Of a DNA stretch of 64,000 nt, positions 11,544 to 24,022 are shown one piece after another; position 1 is the stretch's first letter, and the number at the start of each line of letters is the position of its first letter. A model generated the notes under the pieces. The model did not search any database. It worked only from the letters and a program-made list of their open reading frames with translations, and was not told the DNA's origin. A program made the translations under genes and the position numbers. The stretch is from Auricularia sp. M13 (lineage: Eukaryota; Basidiomycota; Agaricomycetes; Auriculariales; Auriculariaceae), in the NCBI GenBank assembly GCA_037042915.1, contig CM073193.1:682001-746000 (forward strand). Direction: 5' to 3'.

Positions 11544-13115
11544 AGCAGGGCGATCGGGGGTGGTTGGGAATGCGCGCGTTTCGCGACTTGCGCGGTTTGG
11601 ACGCCGCCCCTCTCCTGCCAGTGCGTCGTTTCCGCGCGCTGTCTTCTTCAGCCTCGCGCTTGGCAGAGATACGGACGCTGTTAATGGATGACGGCATGAG
11701 GATGTGCGCAACCGGGCGATTGGAATTGGACTGTGGCAAGTTGAACGGGGACGAGTTAACCGCGTTCCTGCTGCCAGTTTAACTGCTCAACGCGAGGCGC
11801 TGCGCCGCAATTTCTTCCCATGCAACTATCCGAAGTCATTATACCCGATATCAAGATGCCGAGCGCTTGTGAGAGCGAGAGGGGAATGCCATTAGCAAGA
11901 GTACGGGGGCGGGGAGGAAACGCATACCCCCAGCATCTCCGCCGCCGCGCGAGCTCCTGCGCCCCAGAGCCCAGCCCAACCACAGATCCGCGCATCCAGG
12001 CACGCTGACTGACAGCTGACGTGCGACTTGACGTGCGTAAGCCAGGGAGGAATGCGCGGTGAATCGGGGGAGGTTGAGCTCTGTTGCTGCGCAAGTTCAA
12101 CCTCGATCGCGCTGTTCCCTGTCGTTTCAGCTCCTGCTCCTGCACGTGCTCACGGTTGCGCTTCTCAGCTTCTCTGTAGAAATAGGGACTGCATGACGGC
12201 ACGGAGTGTGGCCGAACACGGGACTTGGATGTGGCATTGGAACTGGGGCTTGCGAACGTCGCTCTCGCGCGCCGCGATTGCGTCTCAACACTGCGTTCTA
12301 ATTTCTCATCTAATCTAGCAAGTTGGCTACATGCATTTCCTACATATAAGCGCTCGTATGCGAGTGGAATGCATGAGTGAGACGGTGGAGGGGTAGAGCG
12401 ACGGAAATGCACACCTCTAGCATCTCCGCCGCCACACGACCTCCTGCGCCCCCAGACCGCAACGCCATGACCGATCCGCGCATCCAGGCACGTCATTCAG
12501 TGGGTGACGTGCGAAATGACAGCTTTAAGCCAGGAAGAGAAGTGCACGGGGTTGGAGGGCTTGCGTGCGCACATCCAGCTGCGCGGTGAACTTCTCGATT
12601 GCGCTGTTCCTTACGGCCTCGCTCCTGACCCGCAATCCCTTGCGCGCGCTGCTGAGAAGAGTGTTGGATCTGCGGCGTGACGACATGGTTCAGTGTTGAG
12701 AACGGATAGGAAGCTGCATGTGCTCGCCAAGCTCACGAGGCTGCGTCGGACTCCGCTGAGGCAAGCCCAATTGCAAGTGGCGACATTCTGCAGACTGCCT
12801 GCAGATATCCAGCCCAAATGCTTGTTCATAACATAAATCATTGGCTCGATGACGATAGGCGCTCGTTGAACGGGCGTGAGCTGCGCGGGGGAAACATGGA
12901 GAGTGCGGAGATCGTCATCCCCCGCTGAATCAAGGCCTTCCGGGCCACCCTTCGCCACACAGCCAAGAAATAGCGCATCCAGGCACGGCTTCTGACGTCG
13001 GACGTCTGACGTGACAGCGAACATGGGAGTGCGCGTATAAGATCGGGGTGGTTGGGATTGCGCGGTTTTCGCGTATCGTCGATCCCGACGCCACAACTCA
13101 AGCGCGAGTCCTTCT
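11544..13115. repeat. Degenerate ~490-bp tandem repeat, unit 2
   Basis: Unit 2 copy of the 1,530-3,100 repeat, with the gatccgcgcatccaggcacg motifs in the same order. It differs from unit 1 by single-base changes such as an extra C before ccagaccgc near 12,450 and an extra G before aaacatgg near 12,893. Confidence 0.6.
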
Positions 13116-14007
13116 CCCGGGTTACTCCCTGGACTCACAATCTGAGTAAGCACGCGAAACATATCAGATGACGGCATCGACTTGGCGAGAGGCTGCCAGA
13201 TGCTGTGCTTCTCCCGCACACCCAATCTCCAATCGCTTGCGTCTCGCTGCAGACGTGCACACAAACATTCTGCATTGCGGCGATCCTGCTTTTTCCCGGC
13301 CATTCAATGGTATCCCGTGTAGGGACGCACATCTGCGTAAACCGTCTAAATGCAGAGTTCCGCACATAGGAGTATCCGGAGGCTTTTAAGCTGCAATTCA
13401 CGCTGTCAATAGACTTCGAATAGACTGCGATCTTCAACTTCGATTGGCGTGCCACGTGCGCAGTCTGGGGAACTGATTTTCAGGCCCACAGAAGTGACTT
13501 CTTTCGCGTGGGGTTACGTAATCACGAGCCGCGGACAAAGCAGACGGATTTCTGCTCAACTTTCGGTCTTCATGCACCGATGGCCTTGGACGCTCACGCA
13601 ATTTTTTGTGTTCACCACAAGTACGTACACATAGTCGCGGTTCGACAGCGTCAAGTAATTGACGCCGGGGTACTTGCCGTCATTGCGAGCACCAGCACTG
13701 ACAGCTTGTCATTTTCGGAGGGTCTGGCTTCGCGGGCTGACAGCGGAGAAGCACCGTTCGCACCGGCTGAGAATCGAGTGCGCTGTCACCGGCGGAGGCT
13801 GCGAGCGGAGCCCTGACGTTTCGATCGCGCGCGCGAAGTGTCGAGGCAGCGAAGCAGCGGAGTGTCCGACGATCCAACCACCGATGCTTGCGTTTCAGCA
13901 GTTTTTTCAAACTCCACAACCCGCCTCTGTGCTCCCGCCCGCCAGTCTTATAAAATGGCCGCGGAACCCGGCATTCTCGTCGTCTATCGCCCCCTTCTCC
14001 ACGCTCG

Positions 14008-16564
14008 CATGCTGCCACGTCGTAGTCCCGCGGCCGGTTGCCTGCAACACGCTACGCCTCGCCTGCGTCCTTGGTTGCTGTGAGTCGTTTTTTATTCTCC
14101 CCACCGCCTTCGTCGCATTCCGCGACCCAACCATCGGCATCATCACATCTTGTTCTTCCTCGTCGCATCTCGTCAAGCTCGACTTCATGGCTGTCGCGCT
14201 CGACTCTGTGTCTGATTGCGGGCAGTGTACTCTGGTCGCTGTTCGCCTCCCGTGCCCAAGGCCGCGCCTCCCTAGCCTTCGTTGAGTCTATAGTGATCTG
14301 ACTCTGTCTTTACAGAAATACCGTACCGGCGGTACCCCACGCTACCCCTTGGCTGCTCCATGCGCGCCAAACACATTCAGTTGGAGGTGAGCTGTCGGCA
14401 TTCGTCGCCGCGTTTTGGATACTTCCGCGAGGCTGACCATCATGCCGCAGATCATCCGCCCTTTGTTTTCCGCAGTCTAAGGACTCGCAACATGCGTACG
14501 TCTGACACTTTGTGTTCGTGTGACACGCTGCTGACATGCCTTTTCCGTCAGCGCACTCCTCGGAGACCCACTGGCCCACTCCGGCAAACTCCGCACCTTG
14601 ACCTGCAACCACCATGTGGCCCGGCCGCTCGCGCGCAGATCGGCGGAGACGCCTCGTTTGCCAGAAAGGTAAACGATTTGTCCTTGCTGCTTTCATCGCA
14701 ATGCTGACCGCTCCGTCGCAGTTGCTTGTCTGCACGACCACGTGCCGCCCCTGCATCGACGATCTCTGCGGCGTGCAGTATTGTAAGTTGGTGCTGCATG
14801 CCCTCGGTAGTGTCTAACGCTTGTTTATTCAGGAAAAATCCGGCGCTCTGCTGCTGCAGACGACGGGTCGCCATTTCGCACGGCGGATGAACATGCGCGA
14901 CGGACTCGGATTCGGCGGCGCGGCTCCGTGAAGAACACCGTACTCGTGAGTTGTTGTTTAACCCATTTGGTAATGTCCAACGCTTGTCCATTCAGGTCGT
15001 TTGCGATTCCTTTGTCCGATCGTGCTCGGTGACGGACGGCGACCTCAGATACGACATACGCGGGCTCTCTGTCTCGTTGCCAGTGTGGGACATCTCGGTC
15101 AGTCCTATTTTCGTTTTCATATTCCCACGCTCATGATTATCTACCTTTAGAACTCTTTTTGTGTCAGGCCAGACGGCGGACGGCGAGCAGCAGGCGGCAG
15201 CCCCCTCGCAGTTTCGCGCTCACGCTTGCCGTCGCTGGCGTCGATCCCCCGGTAAGTCACACGTGAATGACTGTTTTTTTGCGCTGTACTCACATAACTC
15301 ACGCAGATTCATGCTGCCTGTGACCTTGGCGTGCTATCATCGGATTCTCGCGGCCTCGTCTCCGCGCCGCCGCGATCGTCGAGCTCTTCAAGCCCCAGCC
15401 CGCGTCCTGCCGTTGTCAGCCATTGCGTATGACGACGACGCCTGCGTACAGCGCTCGGTGTTCCGCTTCTCAGCCGTCCACCGCGCCGCCGCCGCCGTCC
15501 AACTGGGTCATCGCGCCGCGGACGATGACGAATCCCGCATATTGCACAGGTGCCTCCACTTGTGAGTTTTCCGTCTTTCTAGTATGAATATTTTCTCACA
15601 TGGCGTAGATAGTCGTCCTTGGCGCCGATCGCCCAGTCGCGCGAGGTTCGTGATCATTCCTCAGTTCTCTGATGAACACTAACACTATTTTTCTGCAGCA
15701 CACCGCCGCTCTCTGCGTGTATCTTCTCGTTAAATGCTCGGGGAATGGCTCGTGTGGCGCGAGAGAAGTCTGTGACGCTCTCGGGGGGCGAGTTCTCGTC
15801 GATTTTTGTTCGAGACTGGAACAAAATCCGCCGGCGACAGCTCATCTCTGGCCGCCCCTGTCGCTACTCGAGCGAGGGCCTGCGGGAGTCTACTCGAGCT
15901 GGAATCCAGGACCTCATGCTGCGCGCGGACCCGTCATCGGCGCAACGGTTTCGACATCGCGCAGCGTCGCGTTCGACGGTCCGAGCGTCCCACGGCTCGC
16001 CACCTCGTCACGGAGCTCAGGGATGCTTACCCGTCTTTTATCGCATATCGCTGGACTGCCATCCTTCGTGGTCGTCGAGATCGACGCCGGTCTCTCTGCC
16101 CGAGGTCATCACCACCGCGGCCAACAATCTGCAGCAGCGGCACCGCACCATCGCCATCCGACAGGAGACACATCACCCATGTCGTCTCCATCGACTCGCC
16201 CCGTCTCCCTCAGCGCTTCTCGCTCAGCGTGCGGTTTTCGACGGCGTTCTGGATTAAGCGCCGGTCTCGGCCATCGCGTCAAGATTTCGAAAAACCGTGA
16301 GTGTTTCCAAACCCGAATGCTTTGCACGACACTAACTCCCTATGGAGGTAGTCGTCCTTGACGCCGCGTTCGACGACGACGGAATATTTTGGTTCATTTC
16401 CGCAACATTTTTCCAACTGTGAGTCGCCGCGTTCCCTGCCATCCTCTTCACCCGGCTGACCGTTTCGCAAGTCTGCGCGACGCCGCGTCCGACGGCGACG
16501 GAATATTTCGAGGCCATTTTTCGTAAGTTTTTGTTTTCTGCGCCCAACGTGTTCTGCCACTCAA
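14008..16564 (+). other. Intron-rich locus, product not recognised, unit 2
   Basis: Unit 2 copy of the locus at 3,990-6,540, with the same TATA box upstream (13,949-13,955) and the same intron series. It differs from unit 1 by small indels inside exons: gcgcggctcc instead of gcgcgggctcc near 14,920, an extra gac near 15,034, ccccctcgcag instead of ccctcgcag near 15,200. Frames therefore differ between copies. At about 15,038-15,097 this copy alone gives an open stretch containing DLRYDIRGLSVSLPVWD, which looks protein-like but matches nothing I know. Confidence 0.35.
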
Positions 16565-16710
16565 CGAGACCCCATCCAGCTAATTTTCGCCGCCGTAGCT
16601 ATTTTCTCCGCATTTCTGTGTGATTTCTCGTCTCGCGCGCCTCGCCTGTCGCTCGCACATAACTGTACTCGTCCGCCGCATGTCACTAGATAGCATTGAA
16701 ATGTGACAGG

Positions 16711-16748
16711 CCCGGGCGGTGGACATACCCATATGTCCACCGCCCGGG
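16711..16748. repeat. Perfect 17-bp-arm hairpin, unit 2
   Basis: Exact copy of the 6,686-6,723 hairpin, with the same arms, loop and flanking acagg/cctgt pairs. Confidence 0.95.
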
Positions 16749-16954
16749 TCCTGTACCGCACCCAGAGGGGGAATCCCTGTCAGTTTGATTTTCTGGCAAC
16801 CTGCGGACTTGCGTCGAATTTTGGTCGATAGCTCATGGGACTTTCGACGGTCTTTACCCCCGATTATCGCCTGCTCGGACGCCACGGAGAATGTCAACGG
16901 ACGCCACGGGGAATGTCTATTGCCACGGATGCTATGTACACGCTCGTTCTCGCC

Positions 16955-18931
16955 CGGGCCGACTTCATGCTCCTTCCACGCCGCCAAGAACCAATCCGCC
17001 GTATGCTTAATGCCGCAGAACACGACGACGCACAGATCGGACACATAGTTGACGATGTCGCCCTCCATGGCGATGCTGCGCACGCGTTTGCGCGCGAGCT
17101 CTGCGCGCGCAGACAGGAATGTCGCCACAGCCGCCGAAGTCGATTTGAGCCGCGCCAGGAGCGCCGCCAGATGAACGATATGCGACTTGCGGTTCGTCGA
17201 GCTCGACAGGGTGTGCAGTAGCGCGCTCACGAGCGACTTGGTGAGCTGCGACAGTTTCGGTGCCAGCAGGGGTACGGTGGCGGACTTCTTCTCGCCTGCA
17301 ATCGAGCGTCAGTAGAAGACTTGGCGCAACGAGTCCCAACGTTACCCTCTTCCACGAGCTTCACAGCCTCGTCCCATTCGCGCAGGGCGATGGCCACCGT
17401 CAGCTTATCGCAGAACGCATCGATCCACCGCGCGTCCTCCTCTGACTTGGTCTTCGAGTCGCCCGCGTCAGACAGCGCGGGCGGCGCCATGGACGCCAGC
17501 CAAGACGGCAGCGCCGGCATCGGTTCCGAGCCCATCGCCGCTGCCTTGGGCGCGCCTTGGCCCGTCCAGACGCTCTTGCGGCGCTCATTCTCGCCCTCGC
17601 GCTCGCGCCGCTTCTTGGCCGCAAGTTCCTCCGCGACCTGGCGGAACTGCAGCAGCAGCACCTTCTTCTGCGACGCCTTGCCCACGCGGTACACAAAGAC
17701 CTCCTTGCCGTGGCGTATCTTGATCAAATTCGTCAAGTCTAGCAGCAGGAAGGAGTGAGCGACGGAAAGGCAGCAGCAGCAGCACACGCGTACGCACCGG
17801 CGGTGTCCTTGACGTCCACGACGACGATCTCGCTCAGCGACCAGCACTTCTCCGCGACGAGCCGCCCGCGGTCGTTCTTCGACCCGCCGCGCGGTTTGCG
17901 TCTGCGCGCGACGAGCAGCGCGTCGTTCAGCAGGACGAGATGGACCGGGTACTCCGACTTGACGCGCTGTCAGGCGGGGGCGTTGCCAGGCAATAACGAG
18001 GGGCGGCAGCGCACCTTGTACGTGGCGCTGTTGAGCGCGACCATGTTGTCCTCCTCGATCTTGATGTGCCGCCCGGGCGTTATGGGCACGAACTTGGCTG
18101 AGCCCTCGATGAAGCCGTGCAGCGTCTGGATCTGCGACGCGTACAGCGTCTTGAGGTCGGCCACGGACGAGCGGAAGGTGCGCCGGCGGTCCGCGCTGCC
18201 GCCTGGCGTCGATACCGTCGTCTCTTCCATCTTGAGCAACTCCGGCATCGTCTTCCATTCGGACAGACATTCCTTGAGGTCGAGCATGTCGTTCTCCAGC
18301 GTGGAGATTTCCTTCGAAATGACCATGAACTCGGCGTAACTGTTTGCTGCGTTAGCATCGCGGGCATGTGAATACGGAATGGAGCCCACTTCTTGAAGAC
18401 ATTGCGCTGGAGATCCGCAGCTGTGGAAGCCTTGTTGGCCAGCAACGTGGACTGCAGCGAGCGAAGTTCCGCTTCAGTTGAATTGCCCAGCTTGCCCTTG
18501 AGATCTGAAATGAAGTCAATACTGTTCGACGAAGTTATTATGCACGTACAAGCGTCTGGATCAAAGTTTTCAGCAGCCATAGCCTGCATATCCAGCTCCT
18601 CGCTCTTCTCCGCATCGCGCTCGCGGTCGCGTCGAATGGTGCCGCTGCTGCCGCCGAGGCCGAGGCCAGCAGGCAGCGCGGGCATGTCAGGCATGGGCTC
18701 TGCGGGCATGCGCGGGCCGTCCGCATAGCGCATGGACATGCGTTTCTTGATCTTGTCGTCGAGGCGCGACTTGCGCGCATCGCGCTCGCGCAGCCCGACG
18801 CCGGGCGCGTTGTTCACGGGCGCAGAGATCTCGCGGCCCGCGGCGCCGGACTTGGACAGCTTCTGGCGCGTGGACGGCTTGCGCAGCGTGTTGGCGCCGT
18901 CGCTGACCTTGCGCGTGCGGAGCGACTGCAT
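16955..18931 (-). pseudogene. exo84: Exocyst subunit Exo84, 3'-truncated, unit 2
   Basis: Second copy of the truncated exo84. Exons: 18,550-18,931, 18,390-18,504, 18,015-18,339, 17,798-17,966, 17,346-17,738 and from 17,295 down to the end of homology near 16,955. All frames and splice sites match unit 1, and the same C-terminal region is missing. In the unrelated tail beyond 16,955 an indel moves the stop (16,580 here, against the equivalent of 6,537 in unit 1). As in unit 1, DNA upstream of the start codon is unit sequence rather than the unique upstream DNA found at copy 3. Confidence 0.85.
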
Positions 18932-19570
18932 GGCGGCGGACAAGTTGGAATCGGTCCCGGCCGGCTCTCTTTCTTTTCCCCAGAGTCGACATCGCGCGCC
19001 ACGACACGGCACGCTCTCCACGACGACATCGTGCTCCCCGCGCCGACCTTGACTCTGAGCGCTTGCAAGCTGGGGCTGTGCATCGCTCCCTCGCTGCTTC
19101 TCGTGCTCGTCGCCCAAAGCGCGACGTTGCTCACGACGTTGCACCGCGCGCGCACGGACCAGGCCTTGCGCGTCACCCGCCTGCAGTGCAGAGTGCGTTC
19201 CCCGAGCGCCCTCGTATCCAAGTCGAACTAACCTGCGCAATCAGCCCATCCCGCGCTCGCCGCCCTCGACAGCAACCACGCTCGCTGGCCGTCGACTTCG
19301 CACTCGGCCAAGATGCCGCGCGCCGTCTGAGCCATTACATGGCCAGCAGCCCGTCTCCAGCGCGGTCTACGCATATTCGTTCCAAGGATCGACGCCTGGC
19401 GACGATCATCCCAGCTACCCAACGCAAGAGTCCCGTTCCACGCCGCGCTCCTTCGATTCCGCGGCTTTCTGCCCGCACATACAACGCTGGTGGCCGGCGC
19501 CATTTTATCCTGTGCTTTGCTAGGGCTCATCGACTCTGGTGCGTCCGCCAGCACCGTCTGACTGTCTTTC

Positions 19571-20663
19571 GCTGACATTTTGTTATAGCGTCTTTAATTT
19601 TCGTTCTTTTCGCACTCGACACCGCGGACAACGACGGCAGGGTCGTCGTCCGTCTTCTCCGCGCGCTACAGCCGCCCAGGACGACGAACGCGACCCCAGC
19701 GAGCATTTCAGCGCACGGGATCGTCGGCCCGCGACGATCATCCTAGCTAAGCAACGCGCAAGACGCATAGCTCGCCGTACGACTCGAAATCGACGACTCG
19801 CTATGCACTCAGACGACGCTCTCGGCCGGCGCTATCACGCCCTGCGCGTCGATAACGCCCATGTACGCTGGTACGTTTGCCAGCGGCGTCTGACCACTTC
19901 CGCTGACATTTGCTCGCAGCGTCTCAAATTCTCGTCATTTCCCCGGTCGAAACCGCGCCGGACGACGGCAGGGCGTGCGGACACCGCTCACGCGCGTCAG
20001 ACACGGCCTCGGACGACCGGTCTGCTCGCGCGGTGCTCGGTCACGAGCACGGCTCGGCAGTCGCACGCGCATGCACGCCATCGCGCAGGACGACTCCCGC
20101 GCGCACAGAAAAGATCGAAAGAAAACGACAGGGTCTTTGCCCGTCTCCTCCGCGCGTTATCCCGGCTCAGGATGACGAACGCGAGCGCGGCGAGCATTTC
20201 TGCGCAGGAGATCGTCGCCGCGCGACGATCATTCCCAGCCAAGCAACGCGCAAGACGCACAGCGCGCCGTCCGACTCGAAATCGACGACTTGCCATGCAC
20301 TCAGACGACGCTCTCGGCCGCCGCTATCATGCCCTGCGCGTCGATATCGCCCATTTACGCTAGTACGTTTGCCAGCGGCGTCTGACCACTTCCGCTGACA
20401 TTTGCTCGCAGCGTTTCAAATTCTCGTTATTCCCGCGCTCGAAACCGCGCAGGACGACGGCAGGGCGTGCGGACACCGCTCACGCGCGTCAGAAACGGCC
20501 TCGGACGACCGGTCTGCTCGCGCGGTGCCCGGTCGCGAGTCGCGAGCAAGGCTCGGCGGCCACAAACGACGCGGCGCTGCGGCGCGCGCGACAACTCTCG
20601 CGCGCAAAGAAAACCAATACAACGCCAAATCGGACTCACCGTGCCCGTCCGCCACACTGCCGC
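19571..20663. repeat. Nested subrepeats in unit 3: members of 331, 492 and ~270 bp
   Basis: Copy of the 9,548-10,640 block. The landmark gctgacattt starts at 19,571, 19,902 and 20,394, so the 331 and 492 bp spacings are unchanged from unit 2. This shows the subrepeats existed before the 10-kb unit was multiplied. Confidence 0.85.
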
Positions 20664-21565
20664 CCAACTCGCGCAGAGGAACATCTGCCGGACGCGCGGT
20701 TAGCAAGTGCTCGCGGCAAGCTGCGAGTCCGGTGGTACGTACCGTTTTCGTGCTGTCCATCCCGATTTTGCTGACGTGCTCGCGGCGTCTGCAGAAAGGT
20801 CGAGTCAGCGAGGTGGACATGGATCCAGAGGAGAATTACATCGGGCATCGGGCGCGTGTACATAGACTGCTGTATAGACAACTTGAGCGTAATACAGTTG
20901 TGCATTCACCCCGCCTGTAGTGTGATGCGCGACGAGCAAATCGGAAGTGAGCAAGTGGGAAGTGCCAGCGAGCGAGCGGGGGAAGAGCACGACTGCGCAG
21001 GCCGTGGGAGATGGGCACTGGCGGCGAGGGGAACGTGTGGCGGCACTGAGATGGACAGGGCACTGGGGACGGGCAAAAAGGGACGGGGGAATGGGGGAAT
21101 GAGGGGAATGTCTGAACGCGAGGGCAAGGGACTCTGCGGCGCGCGAACTCGAACTTCGACTGGACGCCCTTTGTATATGCCAGGCGATGACAGCGGTGCG
21201 TCATCGCGTGCGAGATGCAGATGAAGAGCCGCGTGCGCAAATCCAACCAGGTTGAAGTTGAAGTGCGCCAGGGAGGGTGCTTCGCGGGAGGTTTGACAGC
21301 GCGAGATGTCAACTGCGAATGCGAATGCGCACCTGCACCGTTTCCCCGTACCTCGCCGCCTCGCCTCACCCTCGCCTCATCGCAAATAAGCGCCCGCTGC
21401 ACGCAAGCGCCGGTGAGCAGCACGAGAGGGCGAGTGTTGGGACTGGTGCAGAGCAGTGGTGTGCCTACTGTACGCATCTTCCCATCCAACCTCCCAAACT
21501 GCTGCGCGAAGCACGCGCTTCTCTGACAGACGCCTGCTGCCTGACAGCGGCGAACTTGGATCTCC

Positions 21566-23132
21566 AGCAGGGCGATCGGGGGTGGTTGGGAATGCGCGCG
21601 TTTCGCGACTTGCGCGGTTTGGACGCCGCCCCTCTCCTGCCAGTGCGTCGTTTCCGCGCGCTGTCTTCTTCAGCCTCGCGCTTGGCAGAGATACGGACGC
21701 TGTTAATGGATGACGGCATGAGGATGTGCGCAACCGGGCGATTGGAATTGGACTGTGGCAAGTTGAACGGGGACGAGTTAACCGCGTTCCTGCTGCCAGT
21801 TTAACTGCTCAACGCGAGGCGCTGCGCCGCAATTTCTTCCCATGCAACTATCCGAAGTCATTATACCCGATATCAAGATGCCGAGCGCTTGTGAGAGCGA
21901 GAGGGGAATGCCATTAGCAAGAGTACGGGGCGGGGAGGAAACGCATACCCCCAGCATCTCCGCCGCCGCGCGAGCTCCTGCGCCCAGAGCCCAGCCCAAC
22001 CACAGATCCGCGCATCCAGGCACGCTGACTGACAGCTGACGTGCGACTTGACGTGCGTAAGCCAGGGAGGAATGCGCGGTGAATCGGGGGAGGTTGAGCT
22101 CTGTTGCTGCGCAAGTTCAACCTCGATCGCGCTGTTCCCTGTCGTTTCAGCTCCTGCTCCTGCACGTGCTCACGGTTGCGCTTCTCAGCTTCTCTGTAGA
22201 AATAGGGACTGCATGACGGCACGGAGTGTGGCCGAACACGGGGACTTGGATGTGGCATTGGAACTGGGGCTTGCGAACGTCGCTCTCGCGCGCCGCGATT
22301 GCGTCTCAACACTGCGTTCTAATTTCTCATCTAATCTAGCAAGTTGGCTACATGCATTTCCTACATATAAGCGCTCGTATGCGAGTGGAATGCATGAGTG
22401 AGACGGTGGAGGGTAGAGCGACGGAAATGCACACCTCTAGCATCTCCGCCGCCACACGACCTCCTGCGCCCCAGACCGCAACGCCATGACCGATCCGCGC
22501 ATCCAGGCACGTCATTCAGTGGGTGACGTGCGAAATGACAGCTTTAAGCCAGGAAGAGAAGTGCACGGGGTTGGAGGGCTTGCGTGCGCACATCCAGCTG
22601 CGCGGTGAACTTCTCGATTGCGCTGTTCCTTACGGCCTCGCTCCTGACCCGCAATCCCTTTGCGCGCTGCTGAGAAGAGTGTTGGATCTGCGGCGTGACG
22701 ACATGGTTCAGTGTTGAGAACGGATAGGAAGCTGCATGTGCTCGCCAAGCTCACGAGGCTGCGTCGGACTCCGCTGAGGCAAGCCCAATTGCAAGTGGCG
22801 ACATTCTGCAGACTGCCTGCAGATATCCAGCCCAAATGCTTGTTCATAACATAAATCATTGGCTCGATGACGATAGGCGCTCGTTGAACGGGCGTGAGCT
22901 GCGCGGGGAAACATGGAGAGTGCGGAGATCGTCATCCCCCGCTGAATCAAGGCCTTCCGGGCCACCCTTCGCCACACAGCCAAGAAATAGCGCATCCAGG
23001 CACGGCTTCTGACGTCGGACGTCTGACGTGACAGCGAACATGGGAGTGCGCGTATAAGATCGGGGTGGTTGGGATTGCGCGGTTTTCGCGTATCGTCGAT
23101 CCCGACGCCACAACTCAAGCGCGAGTCCTTCT
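21566..23132. repeat. Degenerate ~490-bp tandem repeat, unit 3
   Basis: Unit 3 copy of the 1,530-3,100 repeat, near-identical, with small differences in G and C runs, for example acggggcggggag near 21,925 against gggggcggggag in units 1 and 2. Confidence 0.6.
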
Positions 23133-24022
23133 CCCGGGTTACTCCCTGGACTCACAATCTGAGTAAGCACGCGAAACATATCAGATGACGGCATCGACTT
23201 GGCGAGAGGCTGCCAGATGCTGTGCTTCTCCCGCACACCCAATCTCCAATCGCTTGCGTCTCGCTGCAGACGTGCACACAAACATTCTGCATTGCGGCGA
23301 TCCTGCTTTTTCCCGGCCATTCAATGGTATCCCGTGTAGGGACGCACATCTGCGTAAACCGTCTAAATGCAGAGTTCCGCACATAGGAGTATCCGGAGGC
23401 TTTTAAGCTGCAATTCACGCTGTCAATAGACTTGAATAGACTGCGATCTTCAACTTCGATTGGCGTGCCACGTGCGCAGTCTGGGGAACTGATTTTCAGG
23501 CCCACAGAAGTGACTTCTTTCGCGTGGGGTTACGTAATCACGAGCCGCGGACAAAGCAGACGGATTTCTGCTCAACTTTCGGTCTTCATGCACCGATGGC
23601 CTTGGACGCTCACGCAATTTTTTGTGTTCACCACAAGTACGTACACATAGTCGCGGTTCGACAGCGTCAAGTAATTGACGCGGGGTACTTGCCGTCATTG
23701 CGAGCACCAGCACTGACAGCTTGTCATTTTCGGAGGGTCTGGCTTCGCGGGCTGACAGCGGAGAAGCACCGTTCGCACCGGCTGAGAATCGAGTGCGCTG
23801 TCACCGGCGGAGGCTGCGAGCGGAGCCCTGACGTTTCGATCGCGCGCGCGAAGTGTCGAGGCAGCGAAGCAGCGGAGTGTCCGACGATCCAACCACCGAT
23901 GCTTGCGTTTCAGCAGTTTTTTCAAACTCCACAACCCGCCTCTGTGCTCCCGCCCGCCAGTCTTATAAAATGGCCGCGGAACCCGGCATTCTCGTCGTCT
24001 ATCGCCCCCTTCTCCACGCTCG